The notes: generated from the letters alone by a model not told the origin. Positions 1 through 10,572 are shown, numbered from the stretch's first letter. The stretch: DNA of 24,064 nucleotides from Larix sibirica (GCA_004151065.3 NWUY0300028563.1:1-24064), one strand, 5' to 3'. Made by a program: numbers and translations.

Positions 1-330
1 GATTTATCGGCGAAAATGTCGGCAAACATCGGCAATATATCGGCAAACTTAAAAAATACAAAAATATTTATTTTTTACTCGGCCGATATTTCCCGATTTT
101 TGGTGATATTTTTCGATTTTTGCCGATATTTTGGCGATATTTCCCGATTTTTGGCGATATTTGTTGATTTTTGCCGATATTTTCAAAAATGGTGATATTT
201 GCCGATTTTTGTCGATATTATCGGCGAGCTTCTAACATTGCAATATATCGCGATGTTGGCGATATATCGNNCCGAAATTATCGGCTGGCAGCAAACATCG
301 CGATGTCGGCGATATATCGCCGATATTTGT
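1..330. repeat. Degenerate CGATAT / TCGGCGATATATCGCC array
   Basis: The stretch is built almost entirely from variants of CGATATTT, GCCGATTTTTG and ATATCGGCGATATATCG, many of them self-complementary. The left half (about 60-220) is a loose array of roughly 15-20 bp units. The right half (about 230-330) is dominated by near-palindromic TATCG/CGATA blocks. Two Ns at 270-271 lie inside it, which fits difficult assembly. Similar low-complexity CGATAT arrays occur in several plant genomes, sometimes inside transposon ends; that link is from memory and untested here. Any open frame through it is compositional. Confidence 0.8.
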
Positions 331-3021
331 AACAGAGGCAAACTGAGCGAGAATCCACCTTCTAATATAGACTCAGGTCGGCTGTAAAAGTGTTGAAACA
401 GTGAAGAAAAGAAGACCAGAAATGCACCCACAGAGCTAGGGCATCCTCAGCTGTACTTATATTATTCACATGGGCGCATCATTAATGATCTTTTCAACCA
501 TTTTGATTGCTAATTTATATCTATTTACCAAGATCAGGTCAGGGACGATCCTTAGAAAAATCATAATTATTACAATTTAGGTAGGGCCGACTTGTCTTAA
601 CTGAACCACTCCTTTCATTATGGCCGATCTGAATGTCTCAAACACTTCCCCAACAGATCCTTATCGCCATTCATGCTATAGTGTTTACACAGCATAGCTC
701 ACCTTGCCATCTTGTCCTTGAAACAACCATTGAAATAGCCAAATCGGTGTAGCAAGGGCATCATCTTCCGTTATGGGTTGATACTCATCAAAACTCCAGG
801 TAGCAACACTCTAACATCCATACTAAACTTCTGTTTAACTGCTGCATACAATTCTTCTGAAGGATGTAACCCGATCTTTGGTTTCCCAGAATTTGCTGCT
901 GCAATAAGAAATCATGTCCATAACTACTCAAAGTACACCCAGAATTGCCCAGAATGTTATTTTACTTCTGTTTTAATTTTTTTAAAGGAAATATGCCTAG
1001 GAGCAGAGGTCTGTTGCTGTTCATTGCTATCCTCACCCACAGAACCAGCTCAGAATGCCTCTTTTATCCCCAGGTCAGCCAGAACTCCTAGGTGAACACC
1101 CTATGCAAATAGGGGGGTAACTGGCAGCAATAATGAGATAAAATAAGGCAAGAACTCTGACTTGATGATAGCATGCTTATCAAAAATTCATTTGTGCAAT
1201 GCAAAGTGAAAACATTGGTTGATGCAATGGATGCTGGAGAAAGATCATTTGACTGAGTAAAAACTACCATAGACATGCAATGGCATCTTCTAACAAGCAC
1301 ATTGCAAGGGCATGTGAGAGGCACTTTGGGTTAAGACAGTGATCTGTACGCCACTTTGGATATTCCAATGGTTGTCTCACCAAAATAAATCTGCAACTAC
1401 AGTGACTACAATGAATGTAGGCTTGACTGTGCGACTATTTTTTTGTATTTTTAGCGATTTAACAGGAAATAAACACACCAAATGGATTCTACAGTAGCAA
1501 AGACACATTGGAATGTAAAATTTACCCTGGGAAACCTGATGTGGAAAATCCCAGCAATAAATGAAGGACTGTGCTTTTCATCTTTTATATAATGGAGGTT
1601 ACAATACAAAACACAAAGCAGTCCAACCTTGCTGCAAAGCTGTGACACAATGGTCTGCAATAGTCCTGTACAGATTGCTTCTCTCTCGTATGTTTGTATC
1701 TCCCCCACACTCACTGCACATACTATGGAACAGCTATGGCAACTAAAGAAAGTGAACCCTTTTTCTCCTCCTCCTAGGTTTTTGAGAGCTAGAATCAGGG
1801 TTAGGTTGACATTTTTGGAACTCTCTTTTGAATCTCCGCAATGCTTCTAGAAGTCTAGTGGATTCCCATACATCACTAATTTCTCATGGGTGAATCATAG
1901 TTGTTGTTTGGACCTGCAAGGAAAAATTGTATCGTTACCTTGCCGGGGTCATTACTTTTTCATACAAACTCCGTTTGATGAAAACAAAACACCAATAGAA
2001 AACTATCAACCCATAGAATGCAGTGAGGACCTCCAAGACATGTCCTTGAGGTCAAAGACCCAAAAATTCCACTTCTTTGACTCCGTACTGGAGGATTTTC
2101 GGCTTTGGTCCATCAGTGCGGTTTTTAGGATTTGACACAAACCAACCCTTCTAGGTCCCAAATTCTATCTTCCCCATTCCAAATCATCAATAAATCCATA
2201 TGATAACAATGTAGATACATTCTGTATCCAACAAGATTGTTACAAAAATTATTTCTATCCTTATTCAAAGGTTATAACTTATAACATAACATAGTACCTA
2301 GAACAATTAAGGTAAAAATTGGAAGATTGCAGCAGTTCGCAGAATAGACCTCTCCTCACTTCAGCATAGATGCGAGGTAAATGTAAGGAGTTGGAGGAGA
2401 GAATATGTGAAATGTACAGCTACAACAAAGTCGAAGTGTAAATACTAAATACATATGCTACAGTTCCCAAATAAAAAAGGTATAAGAGCCACTTTGCAGT
2501 TCTTGGAGTTTAAGTTGTTTCAGGAAGTTTTTGAACAGCTTAAATATTTGGCTGCTAGGAAACCTGTCAGCAGGATTTTAATGCTTGCACCTATCTGTTT
2601 AGAAAAGAAATACAGAGGACAACATGGGGAAAGGCTGCCATAATTTTGTATCTGTCCTTTTTCCTGGAAGGTTATGCTTTGGAAAGAGTTGTGACAACTG
2701 ACAACACAAAAGTAAACTCAACATATGTTGCACAACTCAAATTGTGATGTATTGCAAAGCTGGTGTTCTGAAACTCTGTTTTTATAGACAGAATATGTAA
2801 AAGGCTAAAACATAATAATACCAGAAAATTATTATACTTATGTTGATTCAATGGTATATGTGTAATAGTTAAACAACAGGTGGCTTTTTATTAGCTGAGA
2901 AAGCATGCCATTTAGATGGAAGGAGCTATGGTATATTTATTCATGAACATAGAATACAGATAGATATTTAGCTGATTGAATCAATTACCTAACCATTCGT
3001 AAATTCTACTTGACTGTGCAG
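331..3021. other. No supportable gene; upstream flank or long intron of the TOL gene
   Basis: About 2.7 kb of AT-rich sequence with only short open frames and no recognisable domain on either strand. I looked specifically for the VHS-domain exons expected upstream of the TOL GAT exons and did not see them. The segment next to 3021 is therefore probably intron, since an acceptor precedes the first recognised exon. The rest may be the same long intron. No clear repeat units were seen here. Confidence 0.5.
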
Positions 3022-4844
3022 GGTGTGAAAGACGAAATAATCATGGATCTTGTTGAACAATGCTCTTTTAACAAGCAACAAGCAATGCAACTCATCGTTA
3101 CAACTTCGTAGGGGCCATTTTCTATTGGATACTTTTTTCTTATCTGTGCAGCTATAAAACAATTAAGTCATGGGTTTGAGCTAACTTTTTCATTTGCTTT
3201 TGGCCTGCAAATAATATTGCTTCTTAACTGCATTTTTCAAGGTATATGTCATGGTTGGAGAGTCATAATCTGGTTTCTTTCTTTGCAGGGATGAAGAGCT
3301 TCTTGGTCAGGCTCTTGCATTGAATGATGATCTACAACATGTTCTTGGTAAACATGATGCAATTGCTTCAGGATCATATGTCCCATCCGAAGAAATAAAT
3401 GTTCCTGCACCTTCTCTAGTAAACATTAACCATGAAGAAGATGAAGCTGAAGATGATGCAGAACAGCTATTTCGTCGGTAATTTCCAATCACATGAAGCG
3501 TTCACCTTGAAATATAATTGCATGATCCTACACATTTGTTTGTCTTATCAATTCATGTTTTATAGACCTCTATAGAATTTGTTGGTCTAAGATGAAATGC
3601 CCATTTTATGTAGTAACTTATTCTAGGAGGAATCTAGCTTTGTCAACTTCAATTGCATTTCTTATCATTGCATCTCTACCAGCAGCTCTGAGTATTGTTT
3701 TGTGTTGCAAGTACAGTCTGTCTTTGTACATATTTTGGTAAGCATATGGTACCTTGTAATGGATAGTTTGTACAAAAAGGAAATTCAGAACAGGAAGCAT
3801 TGATTCCCAGTATCTATATTTTGAATTTTGCGAGCTATCTCAAGTTGGACAAGGCAGGTTCAAATGATAATCTGATGCATTTTATCATTCTTGTTTCATG
3901 GAGGTAGAGCTAAGGATTTAGGACCATGGAATCTATACAACAACAAAATGAAAACTCTGTTTCAGTATTGATGAAATGGCTTCCTAGTTGGATAATTCTG
4001 GTATTTTATGCTTTGTAGGTCTTCAAGAGTCCATGCACAATCTGAAGAAAAGGCCAGTGTTAGCAAGAGAAACCATTCTACTACTCAGCCACCACTGATT
4101 CCCCAACCATCAGACCTGACAAAGGTCAATACTAGTCTTGCCAAACCTATGCATATTGCAGATCTTCCCAATGGTGATGGAGATGAATCATTGTCTTCAA
4201 ACACTCCGTCAGATCCTAGCACAGAATTCTCACCTATTTTTCAACAGGCCACTCCAAATCCATTTAACACACAGTCAATTTCTCAAGGGTTCTCCACAAG
4301 AGCAGAACCATACCCATCATCTTCCGAGTTGCAGGAGCAGATTTATTCACATACAAATGGAATTTTGCCAAGTTCATACACCAACAAAGCTCAACAGAAT
4401 GGAGATAAGCAATACTCGCAGACCCAAGGACAAAGCATATTTTCAAATCAGGATGATAAGCCAGCAAGGAGTAGTACAGTAGAGCGGCAGTCAGATCTGA
4501 AATATGATTCAGAACCACACAACTTGAAAGCACAGACACAGAAAATTCATGGCAACCTGCAGTCAGATCTGAAATATGATTCAGAACCACACAACTTGAA
4601 AGCACAGACACAGAAAATTCATGGCAACGTTCCACCTGCCCCACAGATTGAAAATAGTCATAAAGGCCCTCCATTACATAGAAAGATTGCAATGCCTGCA
4701 CTTCCCCCACCTCCAGCAAGATATACTGAAAGACAACAATTTTTTCAGCAGCAACAAGCTTCTTCATCTGTCCAACTAAATAAAGGGTTTTCTGAGGCGG
4801 GAAATAATGACTTAACAGGAAAGATGCACAACCTTTCATCATAA
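3022..4844 (+). CDS. TOM1-like (TOL) VHS-GAT protein, last three coding exons (partial gene)
   Basis: Three phase-compatible exons: 3022-3107, 3289-3477 and 4019-4844, joined by introns with GT donors at 3108 and 3478 and AG acceptors ending at 3288 and 4018 (a further AG ends at 3021). Exon 1 encodes GVKDEIIMDLVEQC and exon 2 DEELLGQALALNDDLQHVL followed by KHDAIASG. These are hallmark plant GAT-domain helices of TOM1-like proteins. Exon 3 (about 275 codons) is the polar Ser/Gln/Pro-rich tail typical of the family, with a PPPP-type run and QQFFQQQQ. Family knowledge: TOL proteins bind ubiquitinated membrane cargo through VHS and GAT domains and act as ESCRT-0-like adaptors on endosomes. The N-terminal VHS exons lie outside the window or are missing. 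A 72-bp unit is duplicated in frame (4488-4631), and the first stop (4842-4844) is followed by a same-frame coding-like tail. Family call is firm; the paralogue is not assignable. Confidence 0.9.
3108..3288 (+). other. TOL intron between the two GAT exons
   Basis: A 181-bp intron with donor TTC|GTAGGG and acceptor TTTGCAG|GG behind a pyrimidine-rich tract (TTTCTTTCTTTGCAG). Splicing joins TC+G into a Ser codon and keeps the GAT reading frame. Without splicing an immediate TAG follows the donor. Confidence 0.85.
3478..4018 (+). other. TOL intron between the GAT domain and the C-terminal tail exon
   Basis: A 541-bp intron with donor CGTCG|GTAATT and acceptor TTTGTAG|GTC. CG+G rebuilds an Arg codon, giving LFRR followed by SSRVHAQSEE. 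If unspliced, TAA follows at once (3479-3481). No repeat or gene is visible inside. Confidence 0.85.
4487..4631 (+). repeat. Perfect 72-bp in-frame tandem duplication inside the TOL tail
   Basis: Two adjacent copies with a 72-bp (24-codon) period start at 4488 and 4560. Bases 4487-4556 and 4559-4628 are identical. The last codon differs (CTG versus GTT), so the peptide unit beginning QSDLKYDSEPHNLK is repeated once. The lack of substitutions points to a recent event or an assembly duplication; the frame is kept. Confidence 0.95.
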
Positions 4845-4955
4845 AAATGGAACTTACCACACACCTCATATGGTTCACAGCAATCTTCAACTTCCAGCAA
4901 CACCAAAGATAAGATGTCCAAAGATTTGGTTGACTTGGTCAAAGCAAAACAGTAA
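4845..4955 (+). other. Same-frame coding-like tail behind the TOL stop
   Basis: After TAA at 4842-4844 the same frame stays open for 36 codons to a second TAA at 4953-4955. It encodes a Ser/Gln-rich stretch ending in KDKMSKDLVDLVKAKQ. From memory, plant TOM1-like proteins often end near an acidic/hydrophobic motif of the type DKLFGDLVDLAK, which this resembles. The likeliest reading is that the ancestral protein ended at 4953 and the 4842 stop is a later nonsense change, a sequencing error or an allele. A plain 3' UTR is the alternative. Confidence 0.6.
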
Positions 4956-5116
4956 AGCCTTATCTCACAGTACAGGAAATATCCAAATGTCAGTTTCTTC
5001 TGTGGTTTTGATGGGTATTTAAATTTGATATGTATTCTTGTAAATCGATACAATTGGTTTTACCATGTCTACAGTATTATCTGTCTAGGCTTGATATGTC
5101 TCACACTCTGGGCAAG

Positions 5117-5520
5117 ATTCCTTTATGTATTTTACTACTTTGAGGTTTCTGCATAAAGAGATCAATTTAAACTTATTAAAGAGAAGCTTCCATGCAATGA
5201 TTTCCTCTCTGCAGTATCCTTGAAGTAATTTTTCGCTGATAGCTAAACAGCATAAATCCAATGTGATGGTTCATCTAGTGAACTATAGACAAATTCCCTT
5301 GTTTGACATTCCTTTATGATTTTTATTGTTTTGAGGTTTCTGCATTGGCAATGAATACATAAGAGATCAATTTATACTCGTTAAAGAGAAGCTTCCATGC
5401 AATGCTTTCCTCTCTGCATTCCTCTCTGCAATATCCTTGAAGTTATTTTGCACTGACAGCGAAAACAGCATAAATCCAGACGTGGTGGTTCATCTATTGA
5501 ACTATAGACAAATCCCTGGT
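5117..5520. repeat. Imperfect tandem duplication, period about 191 bp, 3' of the TOL gene
   Basis: Two diverged copies, about 5117-5307 and 5308-5520. Shared anchors include TTTGAGGTTTCTGCAT, AAAGAGAAGCTTCCATGCAA, TCCTTGAAGT and GAACTATAGACAAAT. The second copy has small insertions, including a repeated TTCCTCTCTGCA. It is older than the perfect duplication inside the gene. Confidence 0.85.
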
Positions 5521-6109
5521 TTTTCCTTCTGTATGCAATTCATTTGCTAGTTGTTAATGTTACTTATGCTGAAGAGGAGTATTTTGGCATGTGTCTTATT
5601 GCTTAGTATTAAGAGAAATTGGTCAAGAAGTGTTAAAAGAATATTTTGTATTCAATGCTCATGTTTGCTAAATGTTAAACATCAGATCTCTTCAGCCCCT
5701 TACATTGCCATTAATGCTCCCACTAGTGGCATAATTACTGTTTTGTAGCACCTGGAGAACGCCAGTAAAAAATATACCAGAACAAGTTGTCACTCTCGCA
5801 TCAGCTGTAATTACTGAGAAGTGAGAAGATATCTTTATTCCTGTAACGGGTCTGAGCTGTCATGTTAATATTGAAGATTTTTTGGTTACTCTTATTCCAG
5901 CCCAATTATAAGTGGCAGACACTTTTTATGGATCATTAAAATGTACACACATTCCCAAGGGGTAGTTGGTTCATAGAGTATTGAGCCGGCCACCAATGTT
6001 CCATTCTTGCTGTGATCTGCCCCACCCAAATAGTCTGCCTCATGAAGGGAATGAAGCTGGGTGCAAGTCCCAGGCAATTTTGGTAGAATCGTTATCCCTT
6101 TAACCCAGC
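5521..6109. other. Non-coding stretch; possible decayed SINE-like segment near 5955-6080
   Basis: No supportable gene. GGGGTAGTTGGTTCATAGAG (about 5959) and GGGTGCAAGTCCCAGG (about 6059) look vaguely like RNA polymerase III A and B boxes, but they sit about 100 bp apart and no flanking target duplication is visible. Treat the SINE idea as weak. Confidence 0.3.
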
Positions 6110-6193
6110 ACCTATGATGAAGTCTGCATTATGTAGTGCAGGCCCCCACCTACCTATGATGAAGACTGCGCTATGTAGTGCAGGCCCCCACCT
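6110..6193. repeat. 42-bp direct tandem repeat, two copies
   Basis: Copies at 6110-6151 and 6152-6193 share ACCTATGATGAAG, TATGTAGTGCAGGCCCCCAC and CT. They differ only at a few bases (GTCTGCATT versus GACTGCGCT). Confidence 0.9.
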
Positions 6194-6521
6194 TAGGACA
6201 TGTTTCTGGAAGTAACTTTCAAGAAAAATGTACACATGTTGCATTGAAAGAAATCTGCAACCATCTTTTTGTTATTGATATCAAACCAGTAAGGATGCTC
6301 ATCATGAAAGGGACATTTAGCTCCCAGCTATATTTGAACACTTCTAACGATAAGTGGTTAAATAAAATACTAAAACTTTGTATCTAGACTAAACTTATGA
6401 TAACCTATGATAAACTAAAGAATTCAAATATATGCTCATGGTGAACCCAAGTTGTATTATGAATTCCTTTCTAACATGAAATTGCAAAATAAACAAGTTA
6501 GATATGGATCTCGAGTCCACC

Positions 6522-6556
6522 GAGTGTCATAAACCACCCCCGGTGTTTTGACACTC
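6522..6556. repeat. Imperfect hairpin with 8-bp terminal arms
   Basis: GAGTGTCA and its reverse complement TGACACTC enclose a C-rich loop, and an inner AAAC-CACC / GGTGTTT pairing extends the stem with one bulge. No U-tract, gene end or other context gives it a role. Confidence 0.5.
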
Positions 6557-6949
6557 CAAATTATATGGATCTGGTGATCAATAAATTGAGACAGTTAAAG
6601 GTTACAGATTCAAATATCTCCTATCTGATTTAATTTTATAAATTAAGTCTCGGAGAGGTACATATTTAAATTATTAATGATACTTGGTAGGTTTCATTGG
6701 TGTCTATGAGTAGGCAGAATACAATGTATGTCATGTAAAAGCAGTCTTGTTTGTTGAAAATGGTTGATTATGATAGATTTATGAGGTACTGGACACTTGT
6801 CTTCCATGTAACATGCTTTAATACCCACTGCCTACACATGCTTTGAAGCATCTATAATATTTCATATTCCAGTACTCCTGTGAATCAATTGAAGAGCATG
6901 CACCAATTGTTGATCCAAGTATCTGCAAAGTTGTTTTTTTAACCCAAAT

Positions 6950-7260
6950 TTGTTGCAATTCAACATCCATCTTTTGCAACTTTTTGTCATTTTCACTGCA
7001 TCTTATTCATCATTTTCTCTTCTCTACAGCCCAGTATGGGGGAGATGTAGAAACGTTGTAACATAACGTGACCAAAAATAAATAAAAAAGAATAAAAAAA
7101 TTAAAAAAATTGTATCGGCTCATAAAATAAAATAAATAATAAAACCAGCATAAATCCATCTTAAATCCAAATTTATATACACTGAGAGGGATTAAATTTT
7201 TTAACTTGTAATTTTTTTGTGTAAAAATTTAAAATAAAAAAATGTACACCTCAAGAATTT
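6950..7260 (+). mobile_element. LTR-edge-like repeat, copy 1 (PPT plus LTR start)
   Basis: An A/G-rich ATGGGGGAGA tract (7036-7045) is followed directly by TG (7046) starting TGTAGAAACGTTGTAACATA, the usual layout of a polypurine tract and a 3' LTR start. It then runs through A-rich sequence containing ACCAGCATAAATCCATCTTA and ACACTGAGAGGGATTAAATT. TTGCAATTCAACATCCATCT (about 6953) lies upstream here but after the LTR-like part in copy 3. No coding part is left. Family (copia or gypsy) cannot be assigned. Confidence 0.6.
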
Positions 7261-7404
7261 CTCTACAGCCAAATATGGGGGAGATGTAGAAACGTTGTAA
7301 CATAACGTGACCAAAAATAAAAAAAGAATTAAAAAATTAAAAAAAATTGTATCAGCTCATAAAATAAAAATAAAAATAAAACCAGCATAGATCCATCTTA
7401 AAAG
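7261..7404 (+). mobile_element. LTR-edge-like repeat, copy 2, cut by an N at 7405
   Basis: Repeats copy 1 with a period of about 239 bp: CTCTACAGCC, the ATGGGGGAGA tract, then TGTAGAAACGTTGTAACATA at 7285. It is lost at the single N at 7405, after which unrelated sequence begins. The break coincides with a scaffold join. Confidence 0.65.
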
Positions 7405-7405
7405 N

Positions 7406-7960
7406 CCTATGGTTGGGTGGAATGTTTCTCTTGCACAATCAGTTGCTTAGAGAAGCTTCATTCAAGATGTGTTATTTGATGCTTCCTTGTTGTTATTCAT
7501 TTCCATAGTATGAGTGTTGATCTGAATGAATGATGAAATGCATGTTGAAATAACACTTGAGAAATGAGTTTTCTTAGTTATCAATAAACATAACTATTGT
7601 TATTTAAGTGTTGAATATATGATATTGCACATCATGGATTGCTTGCACATAGTTGATTGTATGTATTGAAGTCCCATTATGCATGTAGTGCTAACTCTAC
7701 AGGAAGTAAATGACTTTCCTTTGCAAGCTAAGTTGTCACATGGTGGTAGTTGCATAGTGGTTAAGGGTAGTCGCATAGTGGATAGTGCGATAGTCTGGAT
7801 TCATGCACGCGGTATAGATGCATGATAAATAAATTGATAGGTGAAGAAGTGTGCAAACTTAATTTAGTTTGTGCAGTATCGTATATGGACTAGAGAATTA
7901 TGTCGTAGGGCTGCGCGTAGTGAATTGAGATTATGTGGCATAAGCTGTTGCATAGTAAAA
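7406..7960. other. Non-coding stretch with a 21-bp doublet at 7745-7786
   Basis: No gene seen. GGTAGT(T/C)GCATAGTGG is repeated with a 21-bp period (7745-7765, 7766-7786). The right part may be the 3' untranslated end of the antisense LINE that follows. No poly-A tract fixes that end. Confidence 0.45.
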
Positions 7961-7969
7961 TAACTCAGT

Positions 7970-10190
7970 ATTAGACAATAATGTCTTAGTATCAGAAAAA
8001 GAAGGATAAAAAAAGATCCCTTATGGTCACGATGGGCCACTGAGACCACTGGGGAAGTGACAGTCTTTGCATAATGGACATCTTCTTGGACCTTCCCAAA
8101 TTATTCTCTATAAATTGTCCCAATAGGAGATATTTTTTTAGGGAAATCCAGCAAAGAATCTTGTTTTCGGAGGATCTTTTATCTTCTAATGTCGGTGCAA
8201 AACGATTTTGGTCCTTCCTCTCCTAGAAAAATGAATAGCATCCCCTAGCCCAAGTTTGTAAAATACAACCCTAAATTTGGGTTGGCTCCCCATAACATCC
8301 TATCCTTCTCATCTCTTAACTTGATACCTACTTTGACTAGTTGTGCTCAAAATTATTTCCATTGATCTATTGTATCACCATTTAAGCCCAGATCTCTACT
8401 TTCAAGCCAAATCTGATCCAAGGAAGGGTGGGATAAAGGAACAACTAATTTAGAGAGGAGTATGTAATGTCTAGTGGATAACTCTTCCTAGAGAAGTATG
8501 AGCATTTTGTAGGCAACCTCCATCCTTATACACTCATTGATTACAAGTGTTACATAGTTACCATCCCAACTTTTCTATTATGGAAAGTTGTTGCTAGTGT
8601 TGAATGAGGAGAGGAGAGCCTTCCAAAATTTTGAACCACCTCTAAATTGCTTATTAAGAAGTCAAACATATCCCTAAAATGTCAAGGGGGATATGCATTT
8701 ATGTTACATAATCTTCTGCTAGAACCCTTCCTTGGATAGGAGTTTCCATTTACCCTTCATTGTTAGTGCCTTTGATAAATGAAGTAAAAGCTTGACATCC
8801 CATCCACCTAACTCTTTGGGTTATGATAACATTTCCTAATTAATTAGATGGATTCCTTCTTCCTCTTGGACTTTGGTTTCCTTTACATAGGTAAGGGAAT
8901 ATAATTTACCTAACTTTGTGGAGAATTTTTTTGGGGGATACTTGCAAGTGAGAACTAATACAATGGAATTGTATGAAGAACACTTATATAAGGACAAATG
9001 TTCCTACCATTGATATCCATCTATGAGTCATGTGGGAGATCCATTCTTAAATTTTTCTCTTCAATTAGTCCCATAGCCCATATATGTAATTATTTGGCTT
9101 TAGGTGGAAGCTCAAATAAACTATATTGTCCTCAAAGGATTGCACTACAATGGGAGGAATTTCCTAAACATTTTCTTTTGAATTTGGTTTGCTAGGTTAA
9201 ATCAAATGGGAAACTCTCTTAGGTTTATTTCCATACTAGTTGCATTGCAAAAGTGAGTATACTTTCATAATACTTTGTCTCTATTGTAAGTCCATTATTG
9301 AAGATGAGATCATTTATGAACATTAAGTGAGATATTTTGGCACTAGTTGCCACCATTATTACACTTATGGACCCTAATCTTCTTTCATTGTGAATTAACT
9401 AACCATGCCTTCTAGGGACCAAAAGAAAGAGGAACATGATTGAGGACACCCCCACCTCAATCCTCTGGATGGATGGAAGAAATAAGTAGTTGATCCATCT
9501 ACTAGAACTACATAAGTCACTAAATTGTGAAAGACCTATATCCAATTTATGAGGGAGTGAGAGAAACCAAACTACATAATGATTAGGGGAGGTACATCTA
9601 ATGGAATTGGTCAAATTATTTTGAGAGGTTCACCTTAGCTATGAACTCTTCTTACTACCTAGCTTCACTATGTGCATGGCCTCCCTAGCAACTCCAATTG
9701 CATCTTAGATATCACTAACTCCTTAAAAAGGTCATTTGCGCACTGGATATTACCCCATACATAATTGACTCAACTCTTGTAGAGATTATGGGGACTATAT
9801 ATATATGCAATTACATAGGGAGGTGGGTATGTATTAATCATGATGAGTGGAAACATTTTCTTTTGGGATTGTGGTGATGGAAATTGAATTGAATGCTTGA
9901 AGGATTTTGCCCCTTTTCTTTGGACTCCTCATTAACCTTGATGATGCCATGCTCAATGATATCTGACAAGCCCTTGAAAAACTCCTCAAGAAACCCATCT
10001 AGGCAAGGTTTTTCTCATCTTGCAAGTTCTTGAGATTCTAATTTAATTCCTCCATGTATTTTATCACAACATGACTACATTTGTATATTCTTCTACACCT
10101 CTTGGGAAGACCAATGATACTACCAGTACATCTTGAATAGTTTCCTTATGGCGTTGAGTATAAATACTCTAGAAATGTGATTGCACTAAG
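7970..10190 (-). pseudogene. Decayed LINE (non-LTR retrotransposon) reverse transcriptase ORF
   Basis: Read on the minus strand in several broken frames, the block gives the plant LINE order of motifs: LDGFLEEFFKGLSDIIEH (KAPGPDGF-type, near 9980-10015); AFNSISITTIPKEN (FNxTxIxLIPK-type, about 9890-9920); GLRWGCPQS (GLRQGCPLSP box, 9416-9465); ISHLMFINDLIF (the F-x-DD catalytic box, 9303-9333, first Asp replaced by Asn); a FHLKPNNY block (LGFPLKP-type, 9087-9121); PKELGGWDVK (about 8800-8830); and WEGPRRCPLC (zf-RVT zinc finger, 8069-8099). Frameshifts and stops separate nearly every block, so it is dead. The 5' end stops near 10190, next to an LTR-like repeat. No RNase H domain was recognised after the zinc finger. 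Boundaries are approximate. Confidence 0.85.
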
Positions 10191-10199
10191 AATAGTGAG

Positions 10200-10556
10200 G
10201 AGCTCTACAATCCAGTATGGGGGAGATGTTTTCATGTACGTAACATATGTCACGAAAAAAATAAAATAAAAAATAAAGCTATTTGGTAACATATGCCAAC
10301 TCAATTTTAAATTTTACACAAAAGTTACAAAAAATAAAACCAGCATAGATCCATCTTAAAACCAGATCTATATACACTGAGAGGAATTAAATTTTTTAAC
10401 TTGTAATTTTTTTTGTGTAAAAAATTTAAAATAAAAAAAATTTCACCTCAAGAAATTGGATCCTTCTTAGTGCTGATAGATCCAGGTTTAAAACGGATAT
10501 ATACTGGTTGCAATTCAACATCCATCTTTTGTGACGTTTTTGTCATCTTCACTACA
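10200..10556 (+). mobile_element. LTR-edge-like repeat, copy 3
   Basis: CTCTACAATCCAGTATGG and a GGGGGAGA tract precede TG at 10227. The following A-rich body shares ACCAGCATAGATCCATCTTA, ACACTGAGAGG.ATTAAATT and TTTCACCTCAAGAA with copies 1 and 2, then ends in the TTGCAATTCAACATCCATCT block (10508). The first LTR-like bases (TGTTTTCATGTACG) differ from copies 1 and 2, so it is a diverged relative. Confidence 0.6.
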
Positions 10557-10572
10557 ACCCAATGTTTTAAAA

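Noticed and set aside
778-2643. Several 60-105-codon frames upstream of the TOL gene
   Set aside because: None matches VHS or any other family I know, and they overlap on both strands without codon bias.
4264-4890. 208-codon minus-strand frame opposite the TOL tail exon
   Set aside because: It is the antisense of a well-supported exon and even mirrors its 72-bp duplication.
5955-6080. tRNA or SINE promoter boxes
   Set aside because: The A- and B-box-like sequences are too far apart and too loose, no cloverleaf forms, and no target duplication is seen.
7745-7820. tRNA-like GCATAGTGGTTAAG segment
   Set aside because: It belongs to a 21-bp doublet and no acceptor stem or anticodon arm can be drawn.
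8998-9195. 65-codon plus-strand frame
   Set aside because: It is antisense to the LGFPLKP-type block of the decayed LINE.
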